DNA from: Paraburkholderia domus
GTDB lineage: Bacteria > Pseudomonadota > Gammaproteobacteria > Burkholderiales > Burkholderiaceae
Length of the DNA stretch: 64,000 nt
Reading direction: 5' to 3'
NCBI RefSeq assembly: GCF_905220705.1
Contig: NZ_CAJNAT010000031.1
Location: 1-64,000 of the forward strand
Shown here one piece after another: positions 1 through 7,810 of the stretch. A model generated the notes under the pieces. That model was not told where the DNA came from. It ran no database searches and was given only the letters and a program-made list of their open reading frames with translations. The first letter of the stretch is position 1. Every line of letters begins with the position of its first letter. The translations under genes and the position numbers were made by a program.

Positions 1-23
1 CACCCGTCGTGAACGTCTGATCC

Positions 24-1934
24 GTGCGCATGATGCTCTCTCCTTTGAACAGGACTCGACACGCTGATTTTACGTATCAGTTCGTCGACGTCCCCTGCTC
101 ATAGGATCTGTCCAGCCTGATGGTGGTGAAGGACTAGCGAAACGCAAGGGCGTCGTCGCGAGGCGGGGTCTGAAGGAAGCGCGTAGCAAAGCCACGACCT
201 GACGAACAGAAACCAGATATGAGGCCTACCCGGCCGGACGAGCGAGCCAATGATCGTGAAGTCCACAACCATCAAGGACCGGGGTGGTAGATCTGGCAGG
301 TGTGTGGTGAAGGCGGTTGAGCTTACCTCGGGAGGCCTGCGCGGCGTCCTGGAATCAGGACTGAACGGACCGCAAGGGACGTTGACCACCGTGCAGGAGT
401 CAGCAGCGGGCATAGTAGGGCGGCGACGCCCGAAGGCCCAAACGGAGAGGAGCGGCAAGTAAGCCGGAGAACTCGACATGGGAACGCAGCAGAAAACGCA
501 TCGCGTCCTTGATGCCGGAGGTAGGGGTGAAGCCCCGAGGACTGGCGATCGAGGGGCTGAACCTATGGCGGCGAACCCCGAAACTGAAAGCCCGTCGGCT
601 TGTGACCGACTGATGGAAGAAGTCTGCGAACGGGAGAACCTGAAGCAGGCGTTGAAACGTGTGAAAGCAAACAAAGGCGCACCGGGCGTGGACGGCATGA
701 CGGTTCAGGCATTACCGGTGTACCTGCGTGAGCACTGGCCGACGATACGGTCCATGATGCTGGAAGGCACGTACAAGCCACAACCTGTCAGACGGGTCGA
801 GATACCCAAGCCGGATGGAGGTGGCGTGCGCAAGCTCGGCATCCCGTGCGCGCTTGATCGATTCATTCAGCAGGCGGTATTGCAGGTGCTGCAAAAGCGG
901 TGGGACCCGACGTTCTCGGATTCCAGTTATGGTTTCCGTCCGGGACGCTCGGCGCATCAGGCCGTGGCAAAGGCGCAAAGCTACATCCAGTCGGGGTATC
1001 GATGGGTTGTAGATTTGGACCTCGAGAAATTCTTCGATCGCGTGAGCCACGATATCCTGATGAGCCGGGTGGCAAAGCGTGTCAGCGACAGGCGAGTCCT
1101 GAAGCTGATCCGCTCCTTCCTGACGGCGGGCGTGCTGGAAAACGGGCTGGTTGGCGCAACGGACGAAGGGACGCCCCAGGGCGGCCCGCTGTCACCGTTG
1201 TTATCCAATCTGATGCTCGATGATCTTGACCGGGAGCTTGAGCGACGCGGACTGCGCTTCGTGAGGTACGCCGACGACTGTAATGTCTACGTACGCAGCG
1301 AACGCGCAGGCCAGCGGGTGATGGCGGGGCTGAAAGCCTTCCTCACCGGCAGGTTGAAGCTGAAGGTCAATGAGTCGAAGAGTGCGGTCGCGCGGCCACA
1401 CACACGCAAATTCCTTGGGTTCACCTTCTCGGGGCAGGTACAGGCCAAACGGCGCATTGCGTCCACGGCCCAGACCCGTTTCAAGGAGCGGATCCGAGAA
1501 TTGACCCAACGCACGCGAGGGGTCAGCGTCGACCAGATGATCGGCGCGCTGAACCGTTATCTGACTGGATGGCGCGGCTACTTCGGATTCTGCGAAACGC
1601 CGAGTGTCCTTCAGCGTCTGGATGAATGGGTGCGCCGCCGGATCCGCTGCTTCTTCTGGAAGCAGTGGCGACGCGGGAGCACCCGCTTCCGGGAGTTGCT
1701 GGCGCGCGGAGTCGATCGGAATCTTGCCGCCCAGACGGCTGGGTCCCCGCACAACGCCTGGCGGCTGAGTAACAGCCCTGCGATGCAACGGGCGCTGACC
1801 AATCGGTTTCTGCGATCTCTCGGTCTTCCATCGTTGAATGTCTAGCCGGTCAACCGATCCGAACCGCCGTGTACGGACCCGTACGCACGGTGGTGTGGGA
1901 GGGGTCGGGCCGTGAGGCCTGCCCCTATCCCGAT
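24..1934 (+). mobile_element. Group II intron (ribozyme plus maturase ORF)
   Basis: A retroelement of about 1.9 kb made of a self-splicing RNA with an internal maturase gene. The 3' end is well defined: a domain V-like hairpin lies near 1861-1899 (arms CCGTGTACGG and CGTACGCACGG), then a domain VI-like stem with an unpaired A seven bases before the end. The intron would close with CCCGAT at 1934. The 5' end is less sure; GTGCGC at 24 fits the GUGYG rule and gives a normal length. The interrupted host sequence is not recognisable in the 23 bases before it or the roughly 120 bases after it. Confidence 0.75.
478..1845 (+). CDS. ltrA: Group II intron reverse transcriptase/maturase
   Basis: Intron-encoded protein of 455 residues that helps the surrounding intron splice and copies it into DNA during retrohoming. 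The reverse-transcriptase palm carries the catalytic YADD motif at residues 264-267, preceded by the TPQGGPLSPLLSN block. The maturase (X) domain follows, with the GWRGYF signature near residue 364 and a basic stretch (WVRRRIRCFFWKQWRR). No HNH endonuclease follows the maturase domain, so this is the endonuclease-minus type. The frame is intact, so the intron may be active. Start chosen at the first ATG; an internal ATG at residue 30 is also possible. Confidence 0.93.
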   Translation: MGTQQKTHRVLDAGGRGEAPRTGDRGAEPMAANPETESPSACDRLMEEVCERENLKQALKRVKANKGAPGVDGMTVQALPVYLREHWPTIRSMMLEGTYKPQPVRRVEIPKPDGGGVRKLGIPCALDRFIQQAVLQVLQKRWDPTFSDSSYGFRPGRSAHQAVAKAQSYIQSGYRWVVDLDLEKFFDRVSHDILMSRVAKRVSDRRVLKLIRSFLTAGVLENGLVGATDEGTPQGGPLSPLLSNLMLDDLDRELERRGLRFVRYADDCNVYVRSERAGQRVMAGLKAFLTGRLKLKVNESKSAVARPHTRKFLGFTFSGQVQAKRRIASTAQTRFKERIRELTQRTRGVSVDQMIGALNRYLTGWRGYFGFCETPSVLQRLDEWVRRRIRCFFWKQWRRGSTRFRELLARGVDRNLAAQTAGSPHNAWRLSNSPAMQRALTNRFLRSLGLPSLNV

Positions 1935-2056
1935 CATCAACGGGCGGGCGGCACGCACTGTCCCCAGGCGCATAAGCTGAGCAATAAGCAAAGCAATAAA
2001 ATCACCGCCAGCCGCGTAAAGCGGCCGGAAAAACAGCGCCTGCCTGCCCGCCGTCC
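1935..2056. other. Short intergenic stretch downstream of the intron
   Basis: The 3' flank of the group II intron. I see no promoter, terminator or gene here, and no recognisable continuation of an interrupted gene. Confidence 0.4.
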
Positions 2057-2380
2057 CTAAGGCCGGGCTTCGAGAGCGGCTGTGGGCCGCGATTCAGCTG
2101 TCGCGACGACGTAGTCGTTCATTCGCTGTACGGTCCAGCTCAACAGGCGTTCGTCGTGCGCGAGCCTCGCGAACTCGGCCCTGCCCCGCTCTGTGAGCAC
2201 GGCGATATCGACAGGCGCATGAAAACCGGGAGCCGGCGCGACGGTGCGCTGCCGAACAGTGTCCATCAGGCCCAGCGCGCGAAGATATTGGAATACACCC
2301 GGTCGTCTGGCCCATGGGACCTGGCGATATTGCGCCCGCCGCAGCGCTTCAAGTACCGCTTCGTTGGAATACGTGGTCAT
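2057..2380 (-). CDS. Hypothetical protein, 107 aa
   Basis: Small soluble protein of unknown function. It begins with an alpha-helical stretch resembling a winged-helix module (NEAVLEALRRAQYRQVPWA, then a turn and a strand-rich part with VLTERGRAEFARL). The phrase LTERGRAE is typical of the wing region of small MarR/PadR-like or restriction-associated winged helices, but the similarity is too weak for a family call. Codon use is GC-rich like its neighbours. No partner gene: the intron lies downstream and a divergent YdcF-type gene upstream. Confidence 0.6.
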   Translation of the reverse strand: MTTYSNEAVLEALRRAQYRQVPWARRPGVFQYLRALGLMDTVRQRTVAPAPGFHAPVDIAVLTERGRAEFARLAHDERLLSWTVQRMNDYVVATAESRPTAALEARP

Positions 2381-2577
2381 CTCACTTCTTTCTTAAAGTG
2401 CAGCTATGACACATCTATGCCCAACACGTCACCGCGCCACCAGTGACGCGCATAGCACCCGCCCTTGGCTGGAAGCTGGCCGCAGATCATGCAGTCAAAT
2501 TCCGCCAGGTGCTGCCTGGTCTCGTTTTCGGAACCCCCGTCTGAACGGCATGTTAGCGTTCTGTCTACGGGCCGACG

Positions 2578-3366
2578 ATGCAACCGCTGCGGCGCGATAG
2601 CAAGCCCATAGATTTGTCCCGAAAGTCATACGTTACCCCATTTAAATTGATTCTATTCACTTTATTAGCGCTTTTTTTTGCAGCAATCGTGCTATGGAAA
2701 AGGGCCCGCCGGCCCCTCGCCATTGGCACGATCGCCGTGTTCTGGCTGCTCGCCGCCGGCTGGCTCACCGCTCCATTGCTGGAATTGGTGCAGCCGCACC
2801 GGCAAACCGACGTGCCCGCCAGCTTTGCACCGCGCACTGCGATCATCATGCTCGGCGGCGGCACCATCTACGACGACGATAACGTGCTCGTGCCACCGCA
2901 CGACGTGCTCGCGCGCATTGCAGTGAGCGCGGAAAACTATGCGGCCTGCAAGCGTACGGCGGCCACCTGTCAGGTGATCGTGAGCGGTGGCAATCCGCAG
3001 CGGCATAGCGCAACCGAAGCGGACACCTATCTGCCCTACCTGTTGCGCAAACAGGTGCCGCGCGCGGACATCGTGCTGGAAAACAGCAGCCGCACGACTT
3101 ACGAAAACGCCCGCAACGTCTCCGCTATTCTCGACCGGTCACGTTACGATTCCTTGATACTCGTCACCTCCGCGTACCAGATGCCGCGCGCTTTGCTCGA
3201 CTTCCATCGATTCGGCCTCGCACCGCAGCCGATGATCTCGAGCGCGCGGCGCGCACATCTCGGTGTACTGCCGCGCTATGACAATCTGGTGAACGCGGAA
3301 ATTGCGCTGCACGAACTGATTGGAATTGCCCAATTTCACGTCTATCGTGCAATTGGATGGTTCTGA
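2578..3366 (+). CDS. YdcF/ElyC family membrane protein (DUF218)
   Basis: 262-residue inner-membrane protein of the DUF218 (YdcF/SanA/ElyC) family, whose members affect envelope integrity; the exact reaction is not established. Two hydrophobic segments (about residues 22-40 and 47-65) precede the conserved domain. Hallmarks are the AIIMLGGG strand near residue 90, VIVSGGNPQ near 138, the acidic EADTYLPYLL helix, and ENSSRTTYENARN near 170. The gene stands alone. Translation could also begin at a TTG or GTT codon closer to the first membrane segment, because the first 20 residues are polar and unusual. Confidence 0.82.
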   Translation: MQPLRRDSKPIDLSRKSYVTPFKLILFTLLALFFAAIVLWKRARRPLAIGTIAVFWLLAAGWLTAPLLELVQPHRQTDVPASFAPRTAIIMLGGGTIYDDDNVLVPPHDVLARIAVSAENYAACKRTAATCQVIVSGGNPQRHSATEADTYLPYLLRKQVPRADIVLENSSRTTYENARNVSAILDRSRYDSLILVTSAYQMPRALLDFHRFGLAPQPMISSARRAHLGVLPRYDNLVNAEIALHELIGIAQFHVYRAIGWF

Positions 3367-3611
3367 ATCTCACACGCCGTGACGAGCCAATTTATTTAGA
3401 GATACGAATATTCTTTATGTCGGCAAAGCACTATCGAATTTGACGGGAAATCGTCATCGACAGCAATTGTGGATCGAACGTAACAAGATGTAACGATTTG
3501 TCATTGCCGTTACAAAACGTCCGCTGGAGCGGATATTGCTGGCTAGAATGCATTGTCTTTCCGATTGGACAGGCAAATACTCGGGTCCATAACCACTCTG
3601 CGGAGGTAACG

Positions 3612-3851
3612 ATGAAGAAAGTGTCCCTGGCGATCCTGGTTTCCCTCAGTGCCGTAACGGGCGCGGCCTATGCGCAGGACAACGGCGTCATGATGAGCAC
3701 CGATCCGGCCAAGGCCGCCGACGTCGAGCAGCGCGCGCAAGAATTGCAAAGCCGCCAGCAAGCAATGGAAAGCGCACCTATGCCGGAGAAGCATCACAAG
3801 ATGGCCCCGCATCATAAGAAGGCCGCCAAGCCGATGGCCGCCAGTTCGTAA
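3612..3851 (+). CDS. Small exported His/Lys-rich protein
   Basis: 79-residue protein with a clear Sec signal peptide (MKKVSLAILVSLSAVTGAAYA, cut after AYA). The mature part of about 58 residues is charged and ends in a His/Lys/Met-rich tail (EKHHKMAPHHKKAAKP). Such tails often bind metal or polyanions, but no function is established. The start is fixed by a strong ribosome site (GGAGG at 3602-3606) and the signal peptide; an in-frame ATG upstream at 3498 would bury the signal. Monocistronic, with a strong terminator about 40 bases after the stop. Confidence 0.8.
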   Translation: MKKVSLAILVSLSAVTGAAYAQDNGVMMSTDPAKAADVEQRAQELQSRQQAMESAPMPEKHHKMAPHHKKAAKPMAASS

Positions 3852-3891
3852 GCGCAGCGACAGCATCACCCGCGGCCGCGCCGCGAAGGTG

Positions 3892-3929
3892 AAAAGCCGA
3901 AGCCGGCACCGCCGGCTTCGGCTTTTTTG
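3892..3929 (+). terminator. Rho-independent terminator after the small exported protein
   Basis: Perfect inverted repeat: arms AAGCCGAAGCCGGC and GCCGGCTTCGGCTT around a 3-base loop, followed by a run of six T. The A-run before the stem pairs with the T-run, so it could also stop transcription from the opposite side. Confidence 0.93.
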
Positions 3930-4063
3930 TTGTCTAATGGACTGGCTACAGGCCCGCTGCGCCCGGCTGACGTTATGCTAAAGTCGCGCACCGACCGGCG
4001 CCCGGCGACCGTCGCCCGGCCGGAATCCCCCTAACCTGTGCGCACCTTGGTGCGGAGGACAGC

Positions 4064-4321
4064 ATGAGCAACATCCAGCTAGATATCGAATGGACTGAAG
4101 CAGCATCTCGCAAAATCGAAAAACTGATGCCGCGCGGCGGTCAGGAAGCGTTCCTCGCGCTGCCCCCCGTCGAGTGCCTGCCGATGGAAGGCGACGTGCT
4201 GTTTCTTGGCCCGGACGGCAAGCAGCAACCGTTCATCGTCGCGGAGCGCCAGTATCACCACGATGGCGACGCCGACTGGACCATCATCCTGATCCTCGAC
4301 GTCCCGCAAGCCACGCACTAA
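4064..4321 (+). CDS. Hypothetical protein, 85 aa
   Basis: Small acidic soluble protein with no signal or membrane segment, of a type seen as a lone conserved hypothetical in Burkholderia-group genomes. The order of strands and loops (AFLALPPVECLPMEGDVLFLGPDG, then PFIVAERQYHH, then WTIILILDVP) suggests a small beta-rich fold. A ribosome site (GGAGG) lies 7 bases before the ATG. It faces the antibiotic-monooxygenase-like gene tail to tail. Function not recognised. Confidence 0.75.
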   Translation: MSNIQLDIEWTEAASRKIEKLMPRGGQEAFLALPPVECLPMEGDVLFLGPDGKQQPFIVAERQYHHDGDADWTIILILDVPQATH

Positions 4322-4343
4322 AGACAAACGGCGAGCGCCGCAC

Positions 4344-4361
4344 AGGCCGGATCCGGCCTGG
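4344..4361. terminator. Palindrome between two converging genes
   Basis: A perfect 18-base palindrome (CAGGCCGGATCCGGCCTG) in the 100-base gap between converging genes. There is no T-run, so a bidirectional stop signal is only a guess from its position. Confidence 0.35.
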
Positions 4362-4421
4362 CAGCTCACTCGCCGCTGTTCGACCCTCGCTGTTCGCCCC
4401 CGCTGTTCGCCCCCTACGCGC

Positions 4422-4712
4422 TCACGCGATCTTCGACACGACGCGAATTTCCGCGTGTTCGACCCAGTCCGCCACGGTTTTCTTATAAGCCGCAATGTGT
4501 GCGGATCCGGCATGCGCCGCCAACGCTTCCTGGCTTTCCCAACGCTCGACAAACACGAACCGGCGCGGCTCCTGTACGTCGCGATGCAGATCGTATTGAA
4601 GCGCACCCTGCTCTTTACGCGTCGGCCCGACGATGCCTTCGAGCGCTTCGCGCAGTTGCTCTTCATGGCCCGGCTTTGCCACCGAAATTGCGACCACCGC
4701 GATTTCCGCCAT
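4422..4712 (-). CDS. Antibiotic biosynthesis monooxygenase-like (ABM/YgiN) protein
   Basis: 96-residue protein of the dimeric alpha/beta-barrel ABM family, whose members oxidise quinols or aromatic polyketides without a cofactor; some have other roles. Seen: the N-terminal strand AEIAVVAISVAKPGHEEQLREAL, the central EQGALQYDLHRD strand, the FVFVERWESQEALAAH signature and the closing helix. The start at 4712 is chosen over an upstream ATG because GGAGG lies 7 bases before it and the family begins here. Probably a small quinol monooxygenase, substrate unknown. Confidence 0.85.
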   Translation of the reverse strand: MAEIAVVAISVAKPGHEEQLREALEGIVGPTRKEQGALQYDLHRDVQEPRRFVFVERWESQEALAAHAGSAHIAAYKKTVADWVEHAEIRVVSKIA

Positions 4713-5249
4713 GCTTGTCCTCCGATTGTTCACAAAAAGCAGCAGCATACCCGTCGGCCGCCGAACCTGCAGGCGCTCACGCACACCGGCCAGGCTCACG
4801 CGGCGATGGCCTGCTTAGCCTGACAAATGGCCCCGCGTGCAGAAAACGTCTGAGCACCGTCCTTGCCTGGAGTTTGGCGGGCGGCCACTCACCGCCCTGC
4901 TACCCTCGGCTTCATACGCGCGATTGATTGCGTTTGAAACGATCGGTTCCGCACGAAGCAAACACGCGCGAAGCCGGCGCCGGACGCCCTCAACACTGGC
5001 TCCGGCTACCGTGTCACACCGGTCTGGCGGGTACTCGGCCACGTCCCGCGTCTGTGATAACCCGCACATTCATGCGAAGTGCGAACTGCTAGACTGGTTT
5101 TGACTAATCCCGCCGGAGCCCAGCATGGCTGGCATTGCTCTCCGCGTTTCCGGGTTTTGCCCGCCTTCCCCCGCCGGCGCCTGGGCTGGGCATTCGCTGC
5201 GCGCTGAATCTGTCTGCGCGCCCCGTCACTCGTTTGCCGCGATGTCACT
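4713..5249. other. 537-base gap without a convincing gene
   Basis: Several open frames exist on both strands but none has a ribosome site, a family signature or plausible composition. It must hold the promoters of the diverging monooxygenase-like gene and the EAL gene. No repeat or RNA gene seen. Confidence 0.5.
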
Positions 5250-6569
5250 ATGCCCGCACTCATGCCTGCCTTTATGCCGACCGTCAGAGAATTGACCCTC
5301 AGCGGCCTGCTCCCGCATCTGGTCCGGGACGAGTCCGGCTGGACCGCGACGTGGCGCGCGCTGACCCTGCACAGCGTCTTCCAGCCGGTGCTGTCCGTCA
5401 CGCATCAGTCGGTGGTCGGCTATGAGGGCTTGCTGCGCGCATTCGATCCGGTCGGCTTGCCGGTATCGCCGGAAGTGCTTTTCTCCGGCACACGCTCGGC
5501 CGCCGACGCACGCGAACTCGACCGCATCGCACGCTGCCTGCATGTAGCGAATTTCATGGAGCAGGGCATCAGTACCGGGTGGCTGTTTCTGAATACGCGC
5601 CCGCAGGTGTTCGAAACCGGCTGGCCGCAGCGCGCCTTCATCGACGAGCTCTCGGCGCACTTCGGCCTGTCGCAGGAACGCATCGTCATCGAAGTACTCG
5701 AACAACCCGCCGACGATGAATCCGCCGTCGCCAGCATGCTCGCGGCGTCGCAGCCACGCGACTTCCTGATCGCGATCGACGATTTCGGCACCGGTTTTTC
5801 GAACTTCGACCGCGTGTGGCGCTTTCGCCCCGACATTGTGAAGCTCGACCGCTCGCTGGTCGCGCGTGCGGGCAAGCGTGAAGGCGACGATTCGATGATC
5901 AGCCACCTCATCGCAATGCTCCATCAGTCCGGTACGCTGGTGCTGGCCGAAGGCGTCGAAACTGACGAAGAGTTGATGATCCTGATGCAGGCCGACGTCG
6001 ATTTCGTGCAGGGTTTCTGGCTCGGCCAGCCGCAGAGTTCGGTGCAGGCTGCTTGCGCCAGGGTGCCGGCGCTGGTCGAGTCGATCTGGACCAAGTTCGC
6101 CGCTTATGAACGCGCCCATGCCGGCCACCAGCGGCTCGGCTTCGAAGGGTTTGCCGAAGCCGTGCTCGCCGCCGCCGATACCTTCAAAGCCACCGGCGAT
6201 CTACGGCAGGCGGCCCAACAGGTGTGGCATTTGCCCGAAGCGCGCCGTGTGTTCATCACCGACGGTCAAGGCGAACAGACTGAAGCGTCGGTCACTGCCG
6301 CCGCGGTGCCGCCGCCTCCGTTGCGGCTCGCGCCGCTCTACACCGAGACGCGGAGCAACTGGTCACGGCGTGCATATTTCAAGCATGCGCTTGCCGCGCC
6401 AGGGCGCGTCGCCATGATGGGGCCGCACTATTCGCTCGCGGACGGCCAGGACTGCTATACCGCGGCAATCGCATTCGAGCGTGACGGCACACACGTGCTT
6501 TGCGTCGACTTTGTGCCAATGACGTCGCCGGCCGATACGCGTTCTGGCGGACGCGGCGGCAAACGCTGA
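5250..6569 (+). CDS. EAL-domain cyclic-di-GMP phosphodiesterase with C-terminal sensory domain
   Basis: 439-residue soluble protein predicted to hydrolyse c-di-GMP to pGpG. The EAL domain spans about residues 35-280. The EAL motif reads EGLL (59-62), and the metal and catalytic residues are present: LFLNTRP, VIEVLE, IAIDDFGTGF, IVKLDRSL, LAEGVET and VQGFWLG, so activity is likely. Residues 300-430 (RRVFITDGQG, then NWSRRAYFKHA and GPHYSLADGQDCYTAAIAF) resemble the Cache/YkuI-C-like domain often attached to EAL proteins. No membrane segment. Three closely spaced ATGs leave the start uncertain by a few residues. Confidence 0.92.
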   Translation: MPALMPAFMPTVRELTLSGLLPHLVRDESGWTATWRALTLHSVFQPVLSVTHQSVVGYEGLLRAFDPVGLPVSPEVLFSGTRSAADARELDRIARCLHVANFMEQGISTGWLFLNTRPQVFETGWPQRAFIDELSAHFGLSQERIVIEVLEQPADDESAVASMLAASQPRDFLIAIDDFGTGFSNFDRVWRFRPDIVKLDRSLVARAGKREGDDSMISHLIAMLHQSGTLVLAEGVETDEELMILMQADVDFVQGFWLGQPQSSVQAACARVPALVESIWTKFAAYERAHAGHQRLGFEGFAEAVLAAADTFKATGDLRQAAQQVWHLPEARRVFITDGQGEQTEASVTAAAVPPPPLRLAPLYTETRSNWSRRAYFKHALAAPGRVAMMGPHYSLADGQDCYTAAIAFERDGTHVLCVDFVPMTSPADTRSGGRGGKR

Positions 6570-6585
6570 GCCTGACCGCCCCCCT

Positions 6586-6990
6586 TTAATCGTCCACCCG
6601 CCCGCGGCCGGATTTGATCTCACTGCGCTTGGCCTTGCTGTCGAGGCGACGCCGATTCGACGCGCGCGTTGGCCGGGTCGCGACGCGTGGCTTGCGCGTC
6701 ACGCTGACGCTTTCAATCAGTTCATCGAGCCGCGCCAATGCCGCCGCGCGGTTCATCTCCTGCGTGCGATGCTGCTGCGCCTTGATGATCACCACCCCGT
6801 CGCGCGTGAGCCGATGATCGGACAGCGCGAGCAGGCGCATCTTCAGCACTTCCGGTAACGACGAAGCGTGCACGTCGAAACGCAGATGGATGGCGCTCGA
6901 AACCTTGTTGACGTTCTGACCGCCCGCCCCTTGCGCGCGCACTGCGGTCAATTCGATTTCGTTCGGCGGGATCGGATAACGGGATGTCAT
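6586..6990 (-). CDS. arfB: Alternative ribosome-rescue factor ArfB (peptidyl-tRNA hydrolase)
   Basis: 134-residue release-factor-like protein that frees ribosomes stalled at the end of mRNAs lacking a stop codon. The catalytic GGQ motif is at residues 23-25 in RAQGAGGQNVNKVSSA, the class-I release-factor signature. The C-terminal tail is long and basic (RATRPTRASNRRRLDSKAKRS), the segment that in ArfB/YaeJ threads into the empty mRNA channel. Length matches the family (about 140). It converges with the EAL gene and diverges from the next one. Confidence 0.95.
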   Translation of the reverse strand: MTSRYPIPPNEIELTAVRAQGAGGQNVNKVSSAIHLRFDVHASSLPEVLKMRLLALSDHRLTRDGVVIIKAQQHRTQEMNRAAALARLDELIESVSVTRKPRVATRPTRASNRRRLDSKAKRSEIKSGRGRVDD

Positions 6991-7141
6991 GACTGGATTG
7001 AGCTAAGAGACGCAAGTGTACACACGACGCAGCCAATTACGGGCTAAGGACTATCAGGCGGCGCCGCCGATGCGAAAAACTATTTGCATCGACACCTCCG
7101 GTTCACCGATACTGCCGTTTTCGCTTACAGCGTAAATTCAA

Positions 7142-7783
7142 ATGAAACTCCGTCCAGGTTTTGTGCTGGAACTGGCCGTCAACTTTCTGCTGCCGTGGCT
7201 TGCGTACCGCCTCGCACGGCCGCACATGGGCGAGACTGGCGCGCTAATCGCGTCCGCCGTGCCGCCGATCGTCTGGAGCCTGATCGAGCTGGCACGCTTC
7301 CGGCGCGTCGATGCGATCAGCGCGATGGTCGTAGCGGGCATCGCGCTGTCGATTGCGGCGATGGCGCTGGGCGGCAGTCCGCGCATGCTGTTGCTGCGAG
7401 AGTCGCTGGTGTCCGGCGCGGTGGGCGTGGTGTTTCTGCTGTCCTTGCCGATGCGCCGTCCGCTGATCTTCTATCTCGCGCGCGCCACCGTCGCCCGTGA
7501 AATGGAGGGCGGTGCCGCGCGCTTCGAAACGTTGTGGCGCGAGCGGCCTGCTCTCGTCAGTGCAATGCGGTTCATGACGCTGGTATGGGGCGTCGGCCTG
7601 ACCGGTGAAACGGCGCTACGCGCATGGATGGCGCTCACCTGGCCGATCGAACGCTTTCTTGTGATCTCGCCGTTCATCGGCTATAGCATTTACGGCGCCC
7701 TGATGCTGTGGACGCTGTGGTATCGCAAGGCCATCCGCAGCCGGGCCGAGGCACGCGCACAGCCGGACGGAATCGCGAGCTGA
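7142..7783 (+). CDS. VC0807-family integral membrane protein
   Basis: 213-residue inner-membrane protein with about six hydrophobic segments. The pattern fits the VC0807 family: an N-terminal ELAVNFLLPWLAYRLARP, then PPIVWSLIELARFRRVDAIS, a third segment ending in GGSPRMLLLRESL, then the amphipathic MRRPLIFYLARATVAREM stretch. Function is unknown; distantly related proteins are linked to septation or transport. It stands alone between arfB (divergent) and recD (convergent, 27 bases away). Confidence 0.8.
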   Translation: MKLRPGFVLELAVNFLLPWLAYRLARPHMGETGALIASAVPPIVWSLIELARFRRVDAISAMVVAGIALSIAAMALGGSPRMLLLRESLVSGAVGVVFLLSLPMRRPLIFYLARATVAREMEGGAARFETLWRERPALVSAMRFMTLVWGVGLTGETALRAWMALTWPIERFLVISPFIGYSIYGALMLWTLWYRKAIRSRAEARAQPDGIAS

Positions 7784-7810
7784 GCACGGCCTGGGCGCCC
7801 ACGCCGCACA

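Noticed and set aside
4837..5103. 88-codon plus-strand frame in the gap before the EAL gene
   Set aside because: No ribosome site or family signature and atypical composition.
5226..6128. 300-codon minus-strand frame opposite the EAL gene
   Set aside because: Antisense to a gene with complete catalytic motifs; no family signature.
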